Below are positions 8,135 to 17,684 of a stretch of DNA of 64,000 nucleotides, piece by piece; position 1 is the stretch's first letter, and every line of letters begins with the position of its first letter. A program made the position numbers and the translations under genes. Source of the DNA: Pontivivens insulae (GTDB taxonomy: Bacteria > Pseudomonadota > Alphaproteobacteria > Rhodobacterales > Rhodobacteraceae). The stretch covers positions 620,001-684,000 of the forward strand of contig NZ_OMKW01000003.1 in the NCBI RefSeq assembly GCF_900302495.1. Direction: 5' to 3'. The notes under the pieces were generated by a model. The model did no database searches. It saw only the letters and a program-made list of their open reading frames with translations, and was not told the origin of the DNA.

Positions 8135-9204
8135 TGGGTGTCCTCATCATAGCCTGTCATCTCCAGATAGCCGCGACCGGTGTGGCTGCCGGTGATTGCG
8201 ATTGGCCCCTCCCAGTAGGGGAAGAGCGTCTCCATCCAGGACTGTGGTTGCAGCGCGTCGACCGTGATGTCGAGCGCATGCTGCGGGATCTCGATCCGCC
8301 AGCGCGTCGGAAGCGTTGCGCCAGAACGCTCAACCCGCGTGGTCGCGAGCGGCGTGAACCTGAGCGCGTCGGGGGCGAGCGGCTGCGGCGTTCCCTCAGG
8401 GGTGATCCATGTGCCCGAATGGTAGGCGGTGCCGTCCGTTTGTCGCAGGCGAAACGCCATGACGCGATGCCCGTCCTCAAGCGAAAGGGAGAACCAGTCC
8501 CACCCCGTCTGATTGTCTGACAAGGGTTGCGAGGACCATTCCCGGTCAAGCCATGCCGTACCGGTAACCGCGATCTGCTGATCGCCAACGGTCAGAGTAC
8601 CTTCAGCGGTGTAAAACGGTTGGGAATAGTAGTAGCTGGCCTGCCCTTCGGCAGACTTGACGCTGTAGCCATCCTCCCCTTGCGGCACGAAGGGGGCGTC
8701 GCTCGACAACTCGAGCGCATAGGCAAAGCCGTCACCGCTGGCGCCCAGGCTGGCATTCGCGGGGGTCGCGCCCTCGAAGGACCAATCGTCGATCCACGCC
8801 GCAAACGGGTCTGCGACAACGCCAGCCTGCCCGATGCCGCCGCGCGCCAGACGCTCGCCCACGAAATGCGCCTCTGGCGTCGTCAACCCGGCATGACCCA
8901 TCCAGACCTGAGGGCTGGACCATGCCTCCGCCTCGCCCGGAGCGAGGGCAGAGCGGAAGAGTGTCCACTGAATGCCATAGTCTCGCCCGGCCTCATCTTG
9001 CAGGTTGGCGGTTAGATACCACCACTCGATGCGATAGTCGGGATGCGGGCCGTGATCGTCGGGAAATGAGAAGCGGGTCTGGGGATCTGGCACGGCAAAC
9101 CCCTCCCCCGCGTCGGTCCCCAAACCGGCAAAGCCTTGCCCCAAGCCAGCCACCGGCAACAGCAGCATCGCGAAAAGCAGCGGGAAAAAGCGTTCAGCGT
9201 TCAT
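8131..9204 (-). CDS. AttH/CrtC-type lipocalin-like exported protein
   Basis: The 357-residue protein begins with a signal peptide (hydrophobic residues 6-22). It shows the carotenoid-hydratase/AttH lipocalin-like signature I-E-W-W-Y-L-T-A near residue 58, with the later W-L-D-R-E-W-S-S-Q and G-W-D-W-F-S-L blocks. AttH-like proteins accompany ABC exporters of the AttEFGH type; no enzyme activity is established for most. The start at 9204 gives the signal peptide and overlaps the permease stop by 11 bases; a longer reading frame upstream lies inside the permease gene. Periplasmic location is inferred. Confidence 0.85.
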   Translation of the reverse strand: MNAERFFPLLFAMLLLPVAGLGQGFAGLGTDAGEGFAVPDPQTRFSFPDDHGPHPDYRIEWWYLTANLQDEAGRDYGIQWTLFRSALAPGEAEAWSSPQVWMGHAGLTTPEAHFVGERLARGGIGQAGVVADPFAAWIDDWSFEGATPANASLGASGDGFAYALELSSDAPFVPQGEDGYSVKSAEGQASYYYSQPFYTAEGTLTVGDQQIAVTGTAWLDREWSSQPLSDNQTGWDWFSLSLEDGHRVMAFRLRQTDGTAYHSGTWITPEGTPQPLAPDALRFTPLATTRVERSGATLPTRWRIEIPQHALDITVDALQPQSWMETLFPYWEGPIAITGSHTGRGYLEMTGYDEDTQ

Positions 9205-11608
9205 CGGCAAAGACCCTGAGCAAGGCACCGGGTGGCGTGCGCGCCAAGCGGAGCGCGGGAAGGGCTGCGGCAAGCGCCGCCGCCACCAGCGCAAGCAAAA
9301 CAAGGCGCAACCAGTCGAGCGGATAAAGGAATATCGGCAATCGCCAGCCAAAGGCCTGCACATTGATGATGGTCATCAGCACCCATGCCAGCGCCAGTCC
9401 GACGGGAATGGCCAGAACCCCGGTCAGCAATGCCAGCAACACCGTGCGCCCCATTTCGATCCGCGCCAGTTGCGCGCGCGTCAGGCCCATCGCCCAAAGC
9501 GGTGCGACAGCGGGCAGACGCATCAACTGTAACGTCAGCATGGCGGTAAACAGCGCGAGGGCCGCCACGCCAAGGGTCAGTACATTCAGTGCAGCGGTCA
9601 CGGTGAAGGTGCGTTCGAATATCGAAAGCGATAACGACTTGATGGCCTGCTGATCGATGATCTGCTGCGGCCCCAGATCAAACCGTTCTGTCAGGTCGGC
9701 AATCAGGTCGGGCGCCTGACCGGGGGGCAGGCGCAGCGCATAGCGCAAGCGATCCACATCCGGGAACCGCTCGGTCAAACCGGCGACATTTACCATGAGC
9801 TGGCCCCTGGGGTTGCCGTAGTCGGAGTAAATCGCAGCCACCTCAAGCGCCCAAAGGCCGGACGGTGTGGGCAGTGACAGACGGTCGCCCGGAGAGATGC
9901 CTTCGCGCAGCGCGAGTTGTTCATTGACCAAAACGCCCGTCCGCGCACGCAGTTGGTCCCAGGGGGCGGGCCCTTGCGCGATGAGCGGCCAATTGTCCCG
10001 ATAGGTCGCGTGATCCGCCACGCCAAACAGTTCAACCTGTTGGCCCTGCCAGCGCAGGTCTGTCGAAAAGATCGGCAATTGGGCTGTGGTTCGGGGCGCA
10101 ACATAGGTCAGGATCGCGTCAGCCTGCGCCTCGTCCCGCGCGGTCAGGTAGATTTCAGATGCGAGGCGTTGATCCAGCCAGCCTGTGAACGTCTCGCGAA
10201 AGCTGGAAACCATGGTCCCGACGCCGATATTGGCCGACAGCGCCACAAGCAGGGCCATCAAGGCGAGCGACAGGCGGGACAATTGCAGGCGGCCATCGGC
10301 CCAAACCCATTGTGAGACCGGCCCACGGGCACGCGCGGCCCCGACCCGTAGAGCAAAAGACAGAAGCGTCGGCAGCGCAAGCGCGGCCCCCAGCATAAGT
10401 GCAGCAATCAGGGCGAATCCCGCGATCAGGGAGTTCGCAAGGGCCGCACCAAGAATGGCGAGCGCAATGAAGAGGGACGCGGCCATGATCTGCCAGCGCA
10501 TCGCCCGGCGTTGTGCCCCCAACCAGGCATTCGGCTGAGCAGGTGCGAGCAGCGGCAGATGGACCGTCCGCCACAAGGTGTCCGCCGCCGCGATGAGTGC
10601 ACCCAGCATTGAAATGGCCAGCCCGGCGGCCCACCAGCCCGGTCGGAAAGCAAGTGTCCCATCGACATTCGCGCCATAGAGGCCGTCAAGCGTCGCAGCC
10701 ACATCTGGCAGCAATGCCGCGGCCACAAAATAGCCCAGCGCAACCCCGGCCAGACCTGCGATCAGGGCCAGTGCTGCAAGCTCCGCCAGCATCACCCAGA
10801 GCAGGCGAGCCAAGGGCACACCACAGGCGCGCAAGGTGCGCAGCATCGGTTTGCGTTGCTCAAAGGCCAATCCGATCGCCGAGTAGACGATGAAAAGCCC
10901 GACCACAAAGCTTAGCACACCAAAGGCCGTCAGATTGAGGTGGAAACTGTCGGTGAGCGCGTTGATATCGTTGCCTTGCTCCGGTGGGGTCCGGGTGAAG
11001 GCCAAGCCGGTCACATCGCTCGGATCAGGGCCGGTGGCTGTCGGCACGCTCACCAGACGTGTGAGTTGACCGTCCAGGTCCAGAAGGCGTTGCGCCGCAC
11101 CAATGTCCATCAAAAGGGTGCGCGGCGGCGTCCCGTCGACGGCGCGCAGTTCAGGAAGGTCGACACCATCCAGCCGCGCGATCAGATCGGGCTCGGCAAA
11201 TGCGACCCCGCCCGGCCCGAAGAAACCGCCCAGCTCATCCGCGTCCAGCGTTGCCCCCGTCCCCATTTGCGGCGGGGCCGTTAGAGGGTCGAAGCCGATG
11301 ATCCGCAGGGTCGTATCAGCGCGCCTGATGCGCCCTTCGACCATGGGGGACACTTCCCACCCGGCGCGGCGCAGGGCGATATAGGCGGATTGATCAAAGC
11401 TGTTCGCGCCCTGCACCGTAAAGCTGTCGAGTTGGTCGCCGCCCAGCCGGCTTGCCGCCGCCGCGTAGCTGGCGCGCGCCTCCGCATTCACAGCCTGCAC
11501 CGCCGACCACAGGGCCGTCGCCACGGTCAGCCCCAGCAGCAGCGTGACAATCTGGAAGGGGCGACGGCGCCAATGGCTGAGCAGCGTGCGGAAGACGAGC
11601 GCTGTCAC
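9194..11608 (-). CDS. FtsX-type ABC transporter permease
   Basis: This 804-residue inner membrane protein has the MacB/LolC layout in duplicate: an N-terminal transmembrane helix (about 17-38), a large periplasmic domain, a block of helices (about 235-450), a second periplasmic domain, and three C-terminal helices (about 675-800). Such permeases do not pump through the membrane but drive lipoproteins, peptides or other periplasmic cargo mechanically. It overlaps the ATPase gene upstream by four bases and the AttH-like gene downstream by 11, so the three products are surely made together. Confidence 0.9.
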   Translation of the reverse strand: MTALVFRTLLSHWRRRPFQIVTLLLGLTVATALWSAVQAVNAEARASYAAAASRLGGDQLDSFTVQGANSFDQSAYIALRRAGWEVSPMVEGRIRRADTTLRIIGFDPLTAPPQMGTGATLDADELGGFFGPGGVAFAEPDLIARLDGVDLPELRAVDGTPPRTLLMDIGAAQRLLDLDGQLTRLVSVPTATGPDPSDVTGLAFTRTPPEQGNDINALTDSFHLNLTAFGVLSFVVGLFIVYSAIGLAFEQRKPMLRTLRACGVPLARLLWVMLAELAALALIAGLAGVALGYFVAAALLPDVAATLDGLYGANVDGTLAFRPGWWAAGLAISMLGALIAAADTLWRTVHLPLLAPAQPNAWLGAQRRAMRWQIMAASLFIALAILGAALANSLIAGFALIAALMLGAALALPTLLSFALRVGAARARGPVSQWVWADGRLQLSRLSLALMALLVALSANIGVGTMVSSFRETFTGWLDQRLASEIYLTARDEAQADAILTYVAPRTTAQLPIFSTDLRWQGQQVELFGVADHATYRDNWPLIAQGPAPWDQLRARTGVLVNEQLALREGISPGDRLSLPTPSGLWALEVAAIYSDYGNPRGQLMVNVAGLTERFPDVDRLRYALRLPPGQAPDLIADLTERFDLGPQQIIDQQAIKSLSLSIFERTFTVTAALNVLTLGVAALALFTAMLTLQLMRLPAVAPLWAMGLTRAQLARIEMGRTVLLALLTGVLAIPVGLALAWVLMTIINVQAFGWRLPIFLYPLDWLRLVLLALVAAALAAALPALRLARTPPGALLRVFADER

Positions 11609-12258
11609 GCCAATTGCCCCAGCCGCAGATGCACCCGACGGTCGAGCCGAGCGGCAAGGCGGTCGGAATGCGTAACCATCAAAAGGGCGGCCCCACTTTG
11701 CGCGACCAGCGATAACATCAGATCGAGAACCTGATCGCCCGTCGCCTCATCCAGATTTCCCGTCGGCTCATCGGCGAGAATCAGATCGGGGCGTGCGGCA
11801 AGCGTGCGCCCTACGGCCACGCGCTGTTGCTGACCGCCGGACAGTTGCTCTGGCCACCGGGCCCCCAGATCAGCGAGGCCGAGCCGCTCTGTTATCTCGA
11901 CCTGCCAGGCAGGGTCCAGCCGACCGGCGAGACGGGCCTGAAAGGCGAGATTGTCCGCCACGCTCAAGGAGGGAATCAGATTGAATTGCTGGAAGACAAG
12001 GCCGAGGCGACTGCGCCGCAGCTCTGCACGGCCAGCATCGCTGAGCGTACCGACATCGGTACCGGAGATGGTGATTGTACCGGCATCGATAGTATCGAGG
12101 CCCGCGGCAAGATGCAGAAAGGTGGATTTACCGCTTCCCGATTCTCCCGTCAGGGCGAGTGTTTCTCCTGACTTGAGGGACAGATCGACGCCGCGCAGCA
12201 CCGGGAGCGGGCCGTTGGAGGTTTGAAAACTCTTCTCTACGGATTTCGCGACAAGCAT
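11605..12258 (-). CDS. LolD/MacB-type ABC transporter ATP-binding protein
   Basis: The 217-residue ATPase has Walker [10 protein letters not shown] at residues 38-46, the signature L-S-G-G-Q-Q-Q-R at 139-146 and Walker B ending in A-D-E-P-T-G-N-L-D near 162-170. The D-E-P-T-G-N-L-D form is characteristic of the LolD/MacB/FtsE subfamily that pairs with FtsX-type permeases. It is the first gene of the operon with the permease, lipocalin and PNPOx-family genes. Confidence 0.93.
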   Translation of the reverse strand: MLVAKSVEKSFQTSNGPLPVLRGVDLSLKSGETLALTGESGSGKSTFLHLAAGLDTIDAGTITISGTDVGTLSDAGRAELRRSRLGLVFQQFNLIPSLSVADNLAFQARLAGRLDPAWQVEITERLGLADLGARWPEQLSGGQQQRVAVGRTLAARPDLILADEPTGNLDEATGDQVLDLMLSLVAQSGAALLMVTHSDRLAARLDRRVHLRLGQLA

Positions 12259-12528
12259 CGGGCCCTCCAGCGTATCGCCATTGATATAGTCGACCGATTG
12301 GATGGTGCCCAGCGCGACATCTCGCCCGTGCTTAACCCTGCGGGGTGAAGCGCGTCAGCCCGTGTCTCGGGCAATGTCATATGTGTCGGGAGGGGGGCGA
12401 CAGTTCGGTTGCCCCATCACACTTAACCTGTGGTCGTCTCTTTCCCGGCATTGCGAAAGCGATAACGGCCAAATCGATAATGGCCAACGTGCGAGCACCG
12501 CTTAGTCCGACAGAGATCAGAAGGAGAG
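12259..12528. other. Intergenic region with a 15-bp tandem repeat
   Basis: This 270-bp gap, between the divergently transcribed-away ABC operon start and the 3' end of tRNA-Glu, holds no convincing gene. Two imperfect 15-bp units lie in tandem at 12460-12474 and 12475-12489 (CGATAACGGCCAAAT and CGATAATGGCCAACG). The ABC operon promoter should lie in the left part. I see no clear terminator for the tRNA. Confidence 0.5.
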
Positions 12529-12604
12529 TGGTACGCCCTACGGGACTCGAACCCGTGTTTCCGCCGTGAAAGGGCGGCGTCCTAGACCACTAGACGAAGG
12601 GCGC
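12529..12604 (-). tRNA. tRNA-Glu (anticodon UUC)
   Basis: The 76-nt minus-strand sequence folds as a full cloverleaf. The acceptor stem GCGCCCT pairs with AGGGCGT (one G-T pair at the top). The D-arm reads GTCT/AGGA, the anticodon stem is CCGCC/GGCGG around loop CTTTCAC, and the T-arm is ACGGG-TTCGAGT-CCCGT. The anticodon TTC (12570-12568) reads Glu codons. The 3' CCA is encoded at 12531-12529. It is a single tRNA, not part of a cluster. Confidence 0.97.
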
Positions 12605-12687
12605 ATCCGTTGGCGAGTGGTCAGCCTCGCCGCGCTGTGAGGGGGTAATTAGGGGAATCGTCCGGGGGGTGCAAGCGGGAAAACGCA

Positions 12688-13590
12688 TCATTCCTGTCGG
12701 GGCATGGATTTTTCCGCATCGGGCCTTTGTCGAAGGTCGAGCACCGCCTGAATCCAGTCCCGCACGGCCGTCGTGCGGGCCAGTTGCGCGATGTCGCGGT
12801 GGACCAGCATCCAGACTTCCCGCAACACCTCCTGTGCGGCCCATGCGCCCTGCACCCGCATCAAGCGCGGATCGGCGTCACCGATCAGGCAGGGCAATAA
12901 TGAGCGTCCCAATCCAGCAGCTATCGCCTCAACCGCGCCCTCAATCTCACCCACGCGCATCGGGCAGAACGCCTGTCCGGACTGGCGGACGTGACGCTCC
13001 ATCCAGTCGGATTGTGGCAGTTCGCGCATGCCGTCGCGGTAGCCGATCCATGCATCTGCACTGCCCTCCCGTGCGCAATAGACCGCATGTTCAAACGCCC
13101 CCAGCTTGCGCGCCTGAACCTTCAGGCCACCATCTTGTGGCCTGCCAAGGCGGATGGCGATGTCCGCCTCGCGCCGGATGAGGCTGAGGTTGCGGATGTC
13201 GGGCTCGAGCTGCAATTCGAGGGAAGGGTGGCGCGCGATCAACTGGCCCGCTTGCGGGATCAGCACCCGGTTGATCAGCATTGGCGCAGCGGTCAGACGC
13301 ACGACTCCGCTGACCCCTGTCTGCGGGCCCTGTCCCAACGTGCTGAGCCGATCAATTTGCTGTTCGAATGCCTCGGCGCGATCCGCCGCATCCTCCCCCA
13401 GAGACGTCAGGTGCAAATTGCCGTCGCGGGTGCGCTCCACAAGTGGAGCGGCAAGCTGCCGCTCCAGCCGACGCAACCGGCGGGACACGGTGGTCGCGTC
13501 CACCCGCAGCATCACAGCCGCCCCGGCGAGGCTGCGGGCCCGGCGCACGGCCAGCAGAAATTTCAGGTCGGACCAATCCAGTTGCTGCAT
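12688..13590 (-). CDS. LysR family transcriptional regulator
   Basis: The 300-residue protein has an N-terminal winged helix-turn-helix (residues 1-62, with S-L-A-G-A-A-V-M-L-R-V-D-A-T-T-V-S-R-R-L-R-R-L-E split here by its helix turn) and a periplasmic-binding-like effector domain from about residue 90. The ATG at 13590 gives the standard M-Q-Q-L-D-W-S-D-L start. It diverges from the TauE-like exporter gene 90 bp away, the usual geometry for a LysR regulator and its target. The effector is unknown. Confidence 0.88.
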   Translation of the reverse strand: MQQLDWSDLKFLLAVRRARSLAGAAVMLRVDATTVSRRLRRLERQLAAPLVERTRDGNLHLTSLGEDAADRAEAFEQQIDRLSTLGQGPQTGVSGVVRLTAAPMLINRVLIPQAGQLIARHPSLELQLEPDIRNLSLIRREADIAIRLGRPQDGGLKVQARKLGAFEHAVYCAREGSADAWIGYRDGMRELPQSDWMERHVRQSGQAFCPMRVGEIEGAVEAIAAGLGRSLLPCLIGDADPRLMRVQGAWAAQEVLREVWMLVHRDIAQLARTTAVRDWIQAVLDLRQRPDAEKSMPRQE

Positions 13591-13638
13591 TTTTGCAGTT
13601 GTATTTGGAAAAGACGCGTGTTGGCAGGGCAAATTTGC
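13585..13638. promoter_or_regulatory. Paired palindromes in the LysR/TauE divergent promoter
   Basis: CTGCA-TTTT-TGCAG lies at 13585-13598, overlapping the regulator's start codon, and GCAAATTTGC lies at 13629-13638. A TATAAG hexamer at 13652-13657 precedes the exporter gene. LysR proteins usually bind two such dyads, one overlapping their own start region. The assignment is by position only. Confidence 0.35.
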
Positions 13639-13680
13639 ACGGGCATGGTCCTATAAGACAGACAGATCGGAACCGCTGCA

Positions 13681-14439
13681 ATGTTCGAGACCCTTGCCAC
13701 CTTCACCGCACTGACGCCCGGTGCGCTTGCCTTTCTGCTGGCCGCGGGCTTCATCGCCGGGCTGGTGCGTGGTTTTGCGGGCTTTGCGCTTTCTGCCATT
13801 ATCATGGCCAGTGCAGCTGTGGTGATCCCGCCGGTTGAGCTAATCCCGGTTTGCTTCCTGATGGAAGGGGTGGCCAGCATCGCCATGTTCCGGGGTGGGT
13901 GGCGTGATGCAGATTTGGGGGTAGTCTGGGTCTTGGTCATTGGTTCGGCCATCGGCGTGCCACTTGGACTGCTCGCGACGACTTCAATCTCAGTGGAGGG
14001 ATCGCAGCTTGCCGCACTTTGCCTGATCCTGATGCTGACGCTTGCACAGCTGTTCAAGATGGTTCCGCGCGCAATCGGATCCCGTCCGGGGCTTTACGCA
14101 ACAGGGCTCGGCGCGGGGATTGCGACCGGTCTTGCATCCGTTGGCGGAATGGTGGTCGCGCTTTACGTGCTGTCGCGTCAGGATGACGCTGCGCGCATGC
14201 GCGGGTCACTGGTGATGTTCCTGTTCGGGGGGATGTTCACCACTGGCGTTACGCTCACTCTCTACGGCCTGCTGGATGGCGAGTCGCTGCGGCGTGGGCT
14301 GGTTCTTGCGCCGGTCGTTCTGTTGGGTGTCCTGCTTGGCACCCTGCTGTTCCGTCCGAGCCTCGTGCCCTTCTATCGGCGCTTTTGCCTTTTCTTGCTG
14401 TGCGTGCTGTCGGTCGCCGGTTTGGTGCGATTGATCTAG
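13681..14439 (+). CDS. TauE/SafE family membrane transporter
   Basis: The 252-residue inner membrane protein has about eight hydrophobic segments and the paired repeat typical of TauE/SafE sulfite or organosulfonate exporters. It includes the family G-F-I-A-G-L-V-R-G-F-A-G-F-A start and a second G-x-G-A-G-I-A-T-G-L-A-S-V-G-G repeat near residue 143. The cargo may be sulfite, a sulfonate such as sulfoacetate, or another anion. It is probably controlled by the divergent LysR gene. Confidence 0.85.
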   Translation: MFETLATFTALTPGALAFLLAAGFIAGLVRGFAGFALSAIIMASAAVVIPPVELIPVCFLMEGVASIAMFRGGWRDADLGVVWVLVIGSAIGVPLGLLATTSISVEGSQLAALCLILMLTLAQLFKMVPRAIGSRPGLYATGLGAGIATGLASVGGMVVALYVLSRQDDAARMRGSLVMFLFGGMFTTGVTLTLYGLLDGESLRRGLVLAPVVLLGVLLGTLLFRPSLVPFYRRFCLFLLCVLSVAGLVRLI

Positions 14440-14550
14440 GCCGGTTAGGCCCCGATACCGGTGCTCGCTTTACCAACTCCACAGTCACGCTTAGACCCAA
14501 GGCACCGGTGACAGAGATCTTTGCGTCGTCCGGCAACGAGAGAGCGGACG

Positions 14551-15732
14551 ATGCCCCAGACAGCGCCCAGCACAGCCACATTGATCCTGATTTCAGCGCT
14601 TTCCATTCTGTCGCTGAACATGTTCCTGCCCTCGCTTCCCGCGATGGCGGAGGCGTTTGACGTCAGTTATGCGGTCATCAACGTGACCGTATCCGGCTTT
14701 TTCATCGTCACGGCGGTCCTTCAATTGATCATCGGGCCGCTATCAGATCGGTTCGGGCGTCGCCCCATCCTTCTGATCGGCCTCATCCTGTTCACCATCG
14801 CGTCATGCATCGCGACCTTTGCCGATCATCTGGCCGTTTTGCTCGCGGCGCGGCTTGTACAAGGGGCGGTGATCGTCGGTTCCGTCATCTCGCGCGCCGT
14901 CGTGCGCGATCTTTATCCTCCGCAAGAGGCCGCGGGCACGCTTGGCCAGATTGGGATGGTCATGGCGCTGGCCCCGATGCTGGGCCCGCTATTTGGCGGC
15001 GTGCTGGATGCGGTCTTCGGATGGCGGGCGAGTTTTGCCGCTTTTGCCATTATGGGGATCGGCACCCTTTTATTGTGCTGGTTTGATCTGGGGGAAACCC
15101 ACACCAAACGGGCACCGACGTTCCTGGCCCAGTTCCGCACCTACCCCGCGCTGCTGGGCGCCCCCCTGTTCTGGGCGCATTCGCTGTGCCTGACCTTTGC
15201 GGTCGGTGCGTTTTTTGTTTTCCTGAGCGGCGCCCCCCTCGTCGTGCAGCCGGTCTTTGGCCTTGGATCGGCTGGGATCGGTGCGGTGCTGGGATCTATC
15301 ACAGGGGGATTTGCATTCGGCAATTTCCTGTCGAGCCGATACGCGACCCGCTACCGGCTGAGCACCATGATGATCGCTGGACGGCTCGTCGCGACAGGCG
15401 GCATGACCGTGGGGATAATCGGATTTGCAATTGGCATAGAAAGCCTGTGGTTGTTCATTCCCTGCGTCATGAGCGTGGGCCTGGGCAATGGGCTGACCCT
15501 GCCGGCCGGCAATGCCGGGGCGCTTTCCGTCAAACCGGAGCTTGCAGGCAGTGCCGCAGGCATGTCTGGCTCACTGCAAGTGGCGGGCGGGGCCTTGTTC
15601 ACTTCGATCGCCGGGGTCATCTTGGCGCGCTTCAGTTCTCCGACAGCATTGATGGGCCTGATGCTCGCGTTGATATTGGCAGGGTTGGCGATGGCGCTGT
15701 GGGTTCGGATCATGGAACACGCCGCAGACTGA
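14551..15732 (+). CDS. Bcr/CflA-type multidrug MFS transporter
   Basis: The 393-residue protein has twelve predicted transmembrane helices. The drug:H+ antiporter-1 motif G-P-L-S-D-R-F-G-R-R-P lies near residue 58, and the motif-C-like A-P-M-L-G-P-L-F-G-G near 140. The Bcr/CflA subfamily exports drugs such as bicyclomycin. The ATG at 14551 has an upstream GAGAGCGGA; a TTG ten codons earlier is less likely. No regulator is adjacent. Confidence 0.88.
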   Translation: MPQTAPSTATLILISALSILSLNMFLPSLPAMAEAFDVSYAVINVTVSGFFIVTAVLQLIIGPLSDRFGRRPILLIGLILFTIASCIATFADHLAVLLAARLVQGAVIVGSVISRAVVRDLYPPQEAAGTLGQIGMVMALAPMLGPLFGGVLDAVFGWRASFAAFAIMGIGTLLLCWFDLGETHTKRAPTFLAQFRTYPALLGAPLFWAHSLCLTFAVGAFFVFLSGAPLVVQPVFGLGSAGIGAVLGSITGGFAFGNFLSSRYATRYRLSTMMIAGRLVATGGMTVGIIGFAIGIESLWLFIPCVMSVGLGNGLTLPAGNAGALSVKPELAGSAAGMSGSLQVAGGALFTSIAGVILARFSSPTALMGLMLALILAGLAMALWVRIMEHAAD

Positions 15733-15869
15733 GCCGAGATATTTCCGATTGAGCGCATTGTTTCGCCGCGAACGCATCTCCTGCGGTCGTTTGTGCGGTT
15801 TTCATGTCGGGTCTGACCCGTTACAGACGCGGCAACACTTTGGCCCGTCCCTATGACAGGAGAGCGACA
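15733..15869 (+). other. glyA 5' leader
   Basis: This 137-bp segment before glyA holds a small perfect hairpin (CGGGT-CTG-ACCCG, near 15806-15820) that could switch with an alternative GTCTG/CAGAC pairing just downstream. An AGGAGAG site precedes the ATG. I do not recognise a known riboswitch class here. Confidence 0.3.
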
Positions 15870-17165
15870 ATGCTGAAAAACGTGACCGATGCAGGCTTCT
15901 TCACCGAAAGCCTCGAAACCCGCGATCCAGAGCTGTTCGGCTCTATCCGCAAGGAGCTTGGTCGCCAGCGGGACGAGATTGAGTTGATCGCGTCGGAGAA
16001 CATCGTGTCCGCCGCCGTCATGGAGGCGCAAGGCTCCGTCATGACCAACAAATACGCCGAGGGCTATCCGGGCCGCCGCTACTACGGCGGTTGCGAGTAT
16101 GTGGACGTGGCAGAAAACCTCGCCATCGACCGCGCCAAGCAGCTGTTCGATTGTGAGTTCGCGAATGTTCAGCCGAACTCTGGCTCTCAGGCCAATCAGG
16201 GCGTATTCCAGGCGCTGTTGCAGCCCGGCGATACGATCCTGGGCATGAGCCTCGATGCGGGTGGTCACCTGACACACGGTGCGAAACCCAACCAGTCGGG
16301 CAAATGGTTCAACGCCGTGCAATACGGCGTGCGCAAGCAAGACAGCCTGCTCGACTATGATCAGGTGCAGGAGCTTGCGACCGAGCATCAGCCGAAGATG
16401 ATCATCGCTGGCGGCTCGGCCATTCCGCGCGTCATTGATTTCAAGCGGATGCGTGAGATTGCCGACAGCGTAGGTGCGTATCTGCTGGTGGATATGGCGC
16501 ATTTCGCAGGTCTGGTGGCCGCGGGTCATTACCCGTCCCCGTTCCCGCATGCGCATGTTGCGACCACCACGACCCACAAGACGCTGCGCGGGCCGCGTGG
16601 CGGAATGATCCTGACCAATGATGAGGCTATTGCGAAGAAGTGTAACTCCGCGATCTTCCCGGGCATTCAGGGTGGGCCGCTGATGCACGTGATCGCGGCG
16701 AAGGCCGTTGCCTTTGGTGAGGCGCTGCGTCCCGAGTTCAAGACCTATCAGGGTCAAGTGATCCGCAACGCGCAGGCGCTCGCCGACAGCCTGATGAAAG
16801 GTGGTCTCGACATCGTCACCGGCGGCACAGACAGCCACGTGATGCTCGTCGACCTGCGCCCCAAGGGCGTGAAGGGCAACGCGACTGAAAAGGCGCTGGG
16901 TCGCGCGCACATCACCTGCAACAAGAACGGCATCCCGTTTGACCCCGAAAAGCCGATGGTCACGTCCGGCGTCCGGCTTGGCACCCCTGCAGGCACGACC
17001 CGTGGCTTCGGCGAGGATGAATTCCACACAATCGGTGAGCTGATCGTGGAAGTCGTCGACGGACTGGCGGCAAATGGCGAAGACGGAAATGCCGAGGTTG
17101 AGGCAGCCGTGCGCGCCAAGGTCAAAGAACTGTGCGACCGATTCCCGCTCTACCCGAACCACTGA
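15870..17165 (+). CDS. glyA: Serine hydroxymethyltransferase
   Basis: SHMT interconverts serine and glycine with tetrahydrofolate, using pyridoxal phosphate. The 431-residue protein has the I-A-S-E-N segment near residue 41, [13 protein letters not shown] at 62-74, the V-D-M-A-H-F-A-G-L block, and the PLP-binding [12 protein letters not shown] with Lys237. The start at 15870 has AGGAGAG at a proper distance; a frame-open start 22 codons upstream adds non-conserved residues. A terminator follows. Confidence 0.97.
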   Translation: MLKNVTDAGFFTESLETRDPELFGSIRKELGRQRDEIELIASENIVSAAVMEAQGSVMTNKYAEGYPGRRYYGGCEYVDVAENLAIDRAKQLFDCEFANVQPNSGSQANQGVFQALLQPGDTILGMSLDAGGHLTHGAKPNQSGKWFNAVQYGVRKQDSLLDYDQVQELATEHQPKMIIAGGSAIPRVIDFKRMREIADSVGAYLLVDMAHFAGLVAAGHYPSPFPHAHVATTTTHKTLRGPRGGMILTNDEAIAKKCNSAIFPGIQGGPLMHVIAAKAVAFGEALRPEFKTYQGQVIRNAQALADSLMKGGLDIVTGGTDSHVMLVDLRPKGVKGNATEKALGRAHITCNKNGIPFDPEKPMVTSGVRLGTPAGTTRGFGEDEFHTIGELIVEVVDGLAANGEDGNAEVEAAVRAKVKELCDRFPLYPNH

Positions 17166-17185
17166 CCTGAGACGTCAGATTGAAA

Positions 17186-17222
17186 AGGCCCTTCGCGCTG
17201 AACCGGCGCGGGGGGCTTTTTT
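17186..17222 (+). terminator. Intrinsic terminator of glyA
   Basis: A GC-rich inverted repeat (AAGGCCC...CGCGC and GGCGCGG...GGGCTT) with a six-base loop is followed by a T-run ending near 17222. It lies 20 bp after the glyA stop and just before the next gene. Confidence 0.75.
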
Positions 17223-17235
17223 GTAGGACACCGCG

Positions 17236-17643
17236 ATGCTGCTACGGATCATCAATCACTTTCAGCCCCGCTGGCTGTTGATCGCAGGCACCGCCTATGT
17301 CGTGCTGCTATTGCTGTCACATTGGCAGTTGCCAGAGGCGCATGTCTGGGCCATCGCTGGCGTATTCTCCGTTATTATGAACGTGCCATATGTGGCGACC
17401 GCCTGGCACAATGCTCAATTCGCGAGGTTGGAAACGGCAATCGCAACCGTATTGATCGGCGCCTCGATTGTCGGCGCGGTGATCACCCCGCCCTTCGTGA
17501 TCGCGGCAATCTTTGCCCATGGTTTTTGGGACATTGCCAAACATCGCGGCGCAGGGGTGCCGTTTTTCAGCTGGTATACGCTGGGCTGTGCTGTCGTGGA
17601 CTTCGCCTATGGGTCCGCCCTGCTGGTCTACTACCTCAGCTGA
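17236..17643 (+). CDS. Small hypothetical integral membrane protein
   Basis: This 135-residue protein has four hydrophobic helices (about 13-27, 38-52, 67-92 and 107-132) and little soluble sequence. A conserved-looking A-H-G-F-W-D-I-A-K-H segment lies near residue 94. It begins only 13 bp after the glyA terminator and converges on ilvE. I do not recognise the family with confidence; an inner membrane location is inferred. Confidence 0.6.
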   Translation: MLLRIINHFQPRWLLIAGTAYVVLLLLSHWQLPEAHVWAIAGVFSVIMNVPYVATAWHNAQFARLETAIATVLIGASIVGAVITPPFVIAAIFAHGFWDIAKHRGAGVPFFSWYTLGCAVVDFAYGSALLVYYLS

Positions 17644-17684
17644 GCAGCACTTCGAGCCTGTCTAGGAATACCCGCTGCCAAATG

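Noticed and set aside
15733-15869. Possible riboswitch before glyA
   Set aside because: Only a five-base-pair hairpin and an alternative pairing are visible. They do not fit the glycine, THF or SAM classes I know.
15351-17162. 603-codon minus-strand open frame opposite glyA and the MFS gene
   Set aside because: It spans two unrelated conserved genes on the other strand and shows no motif, so it is a shadow.
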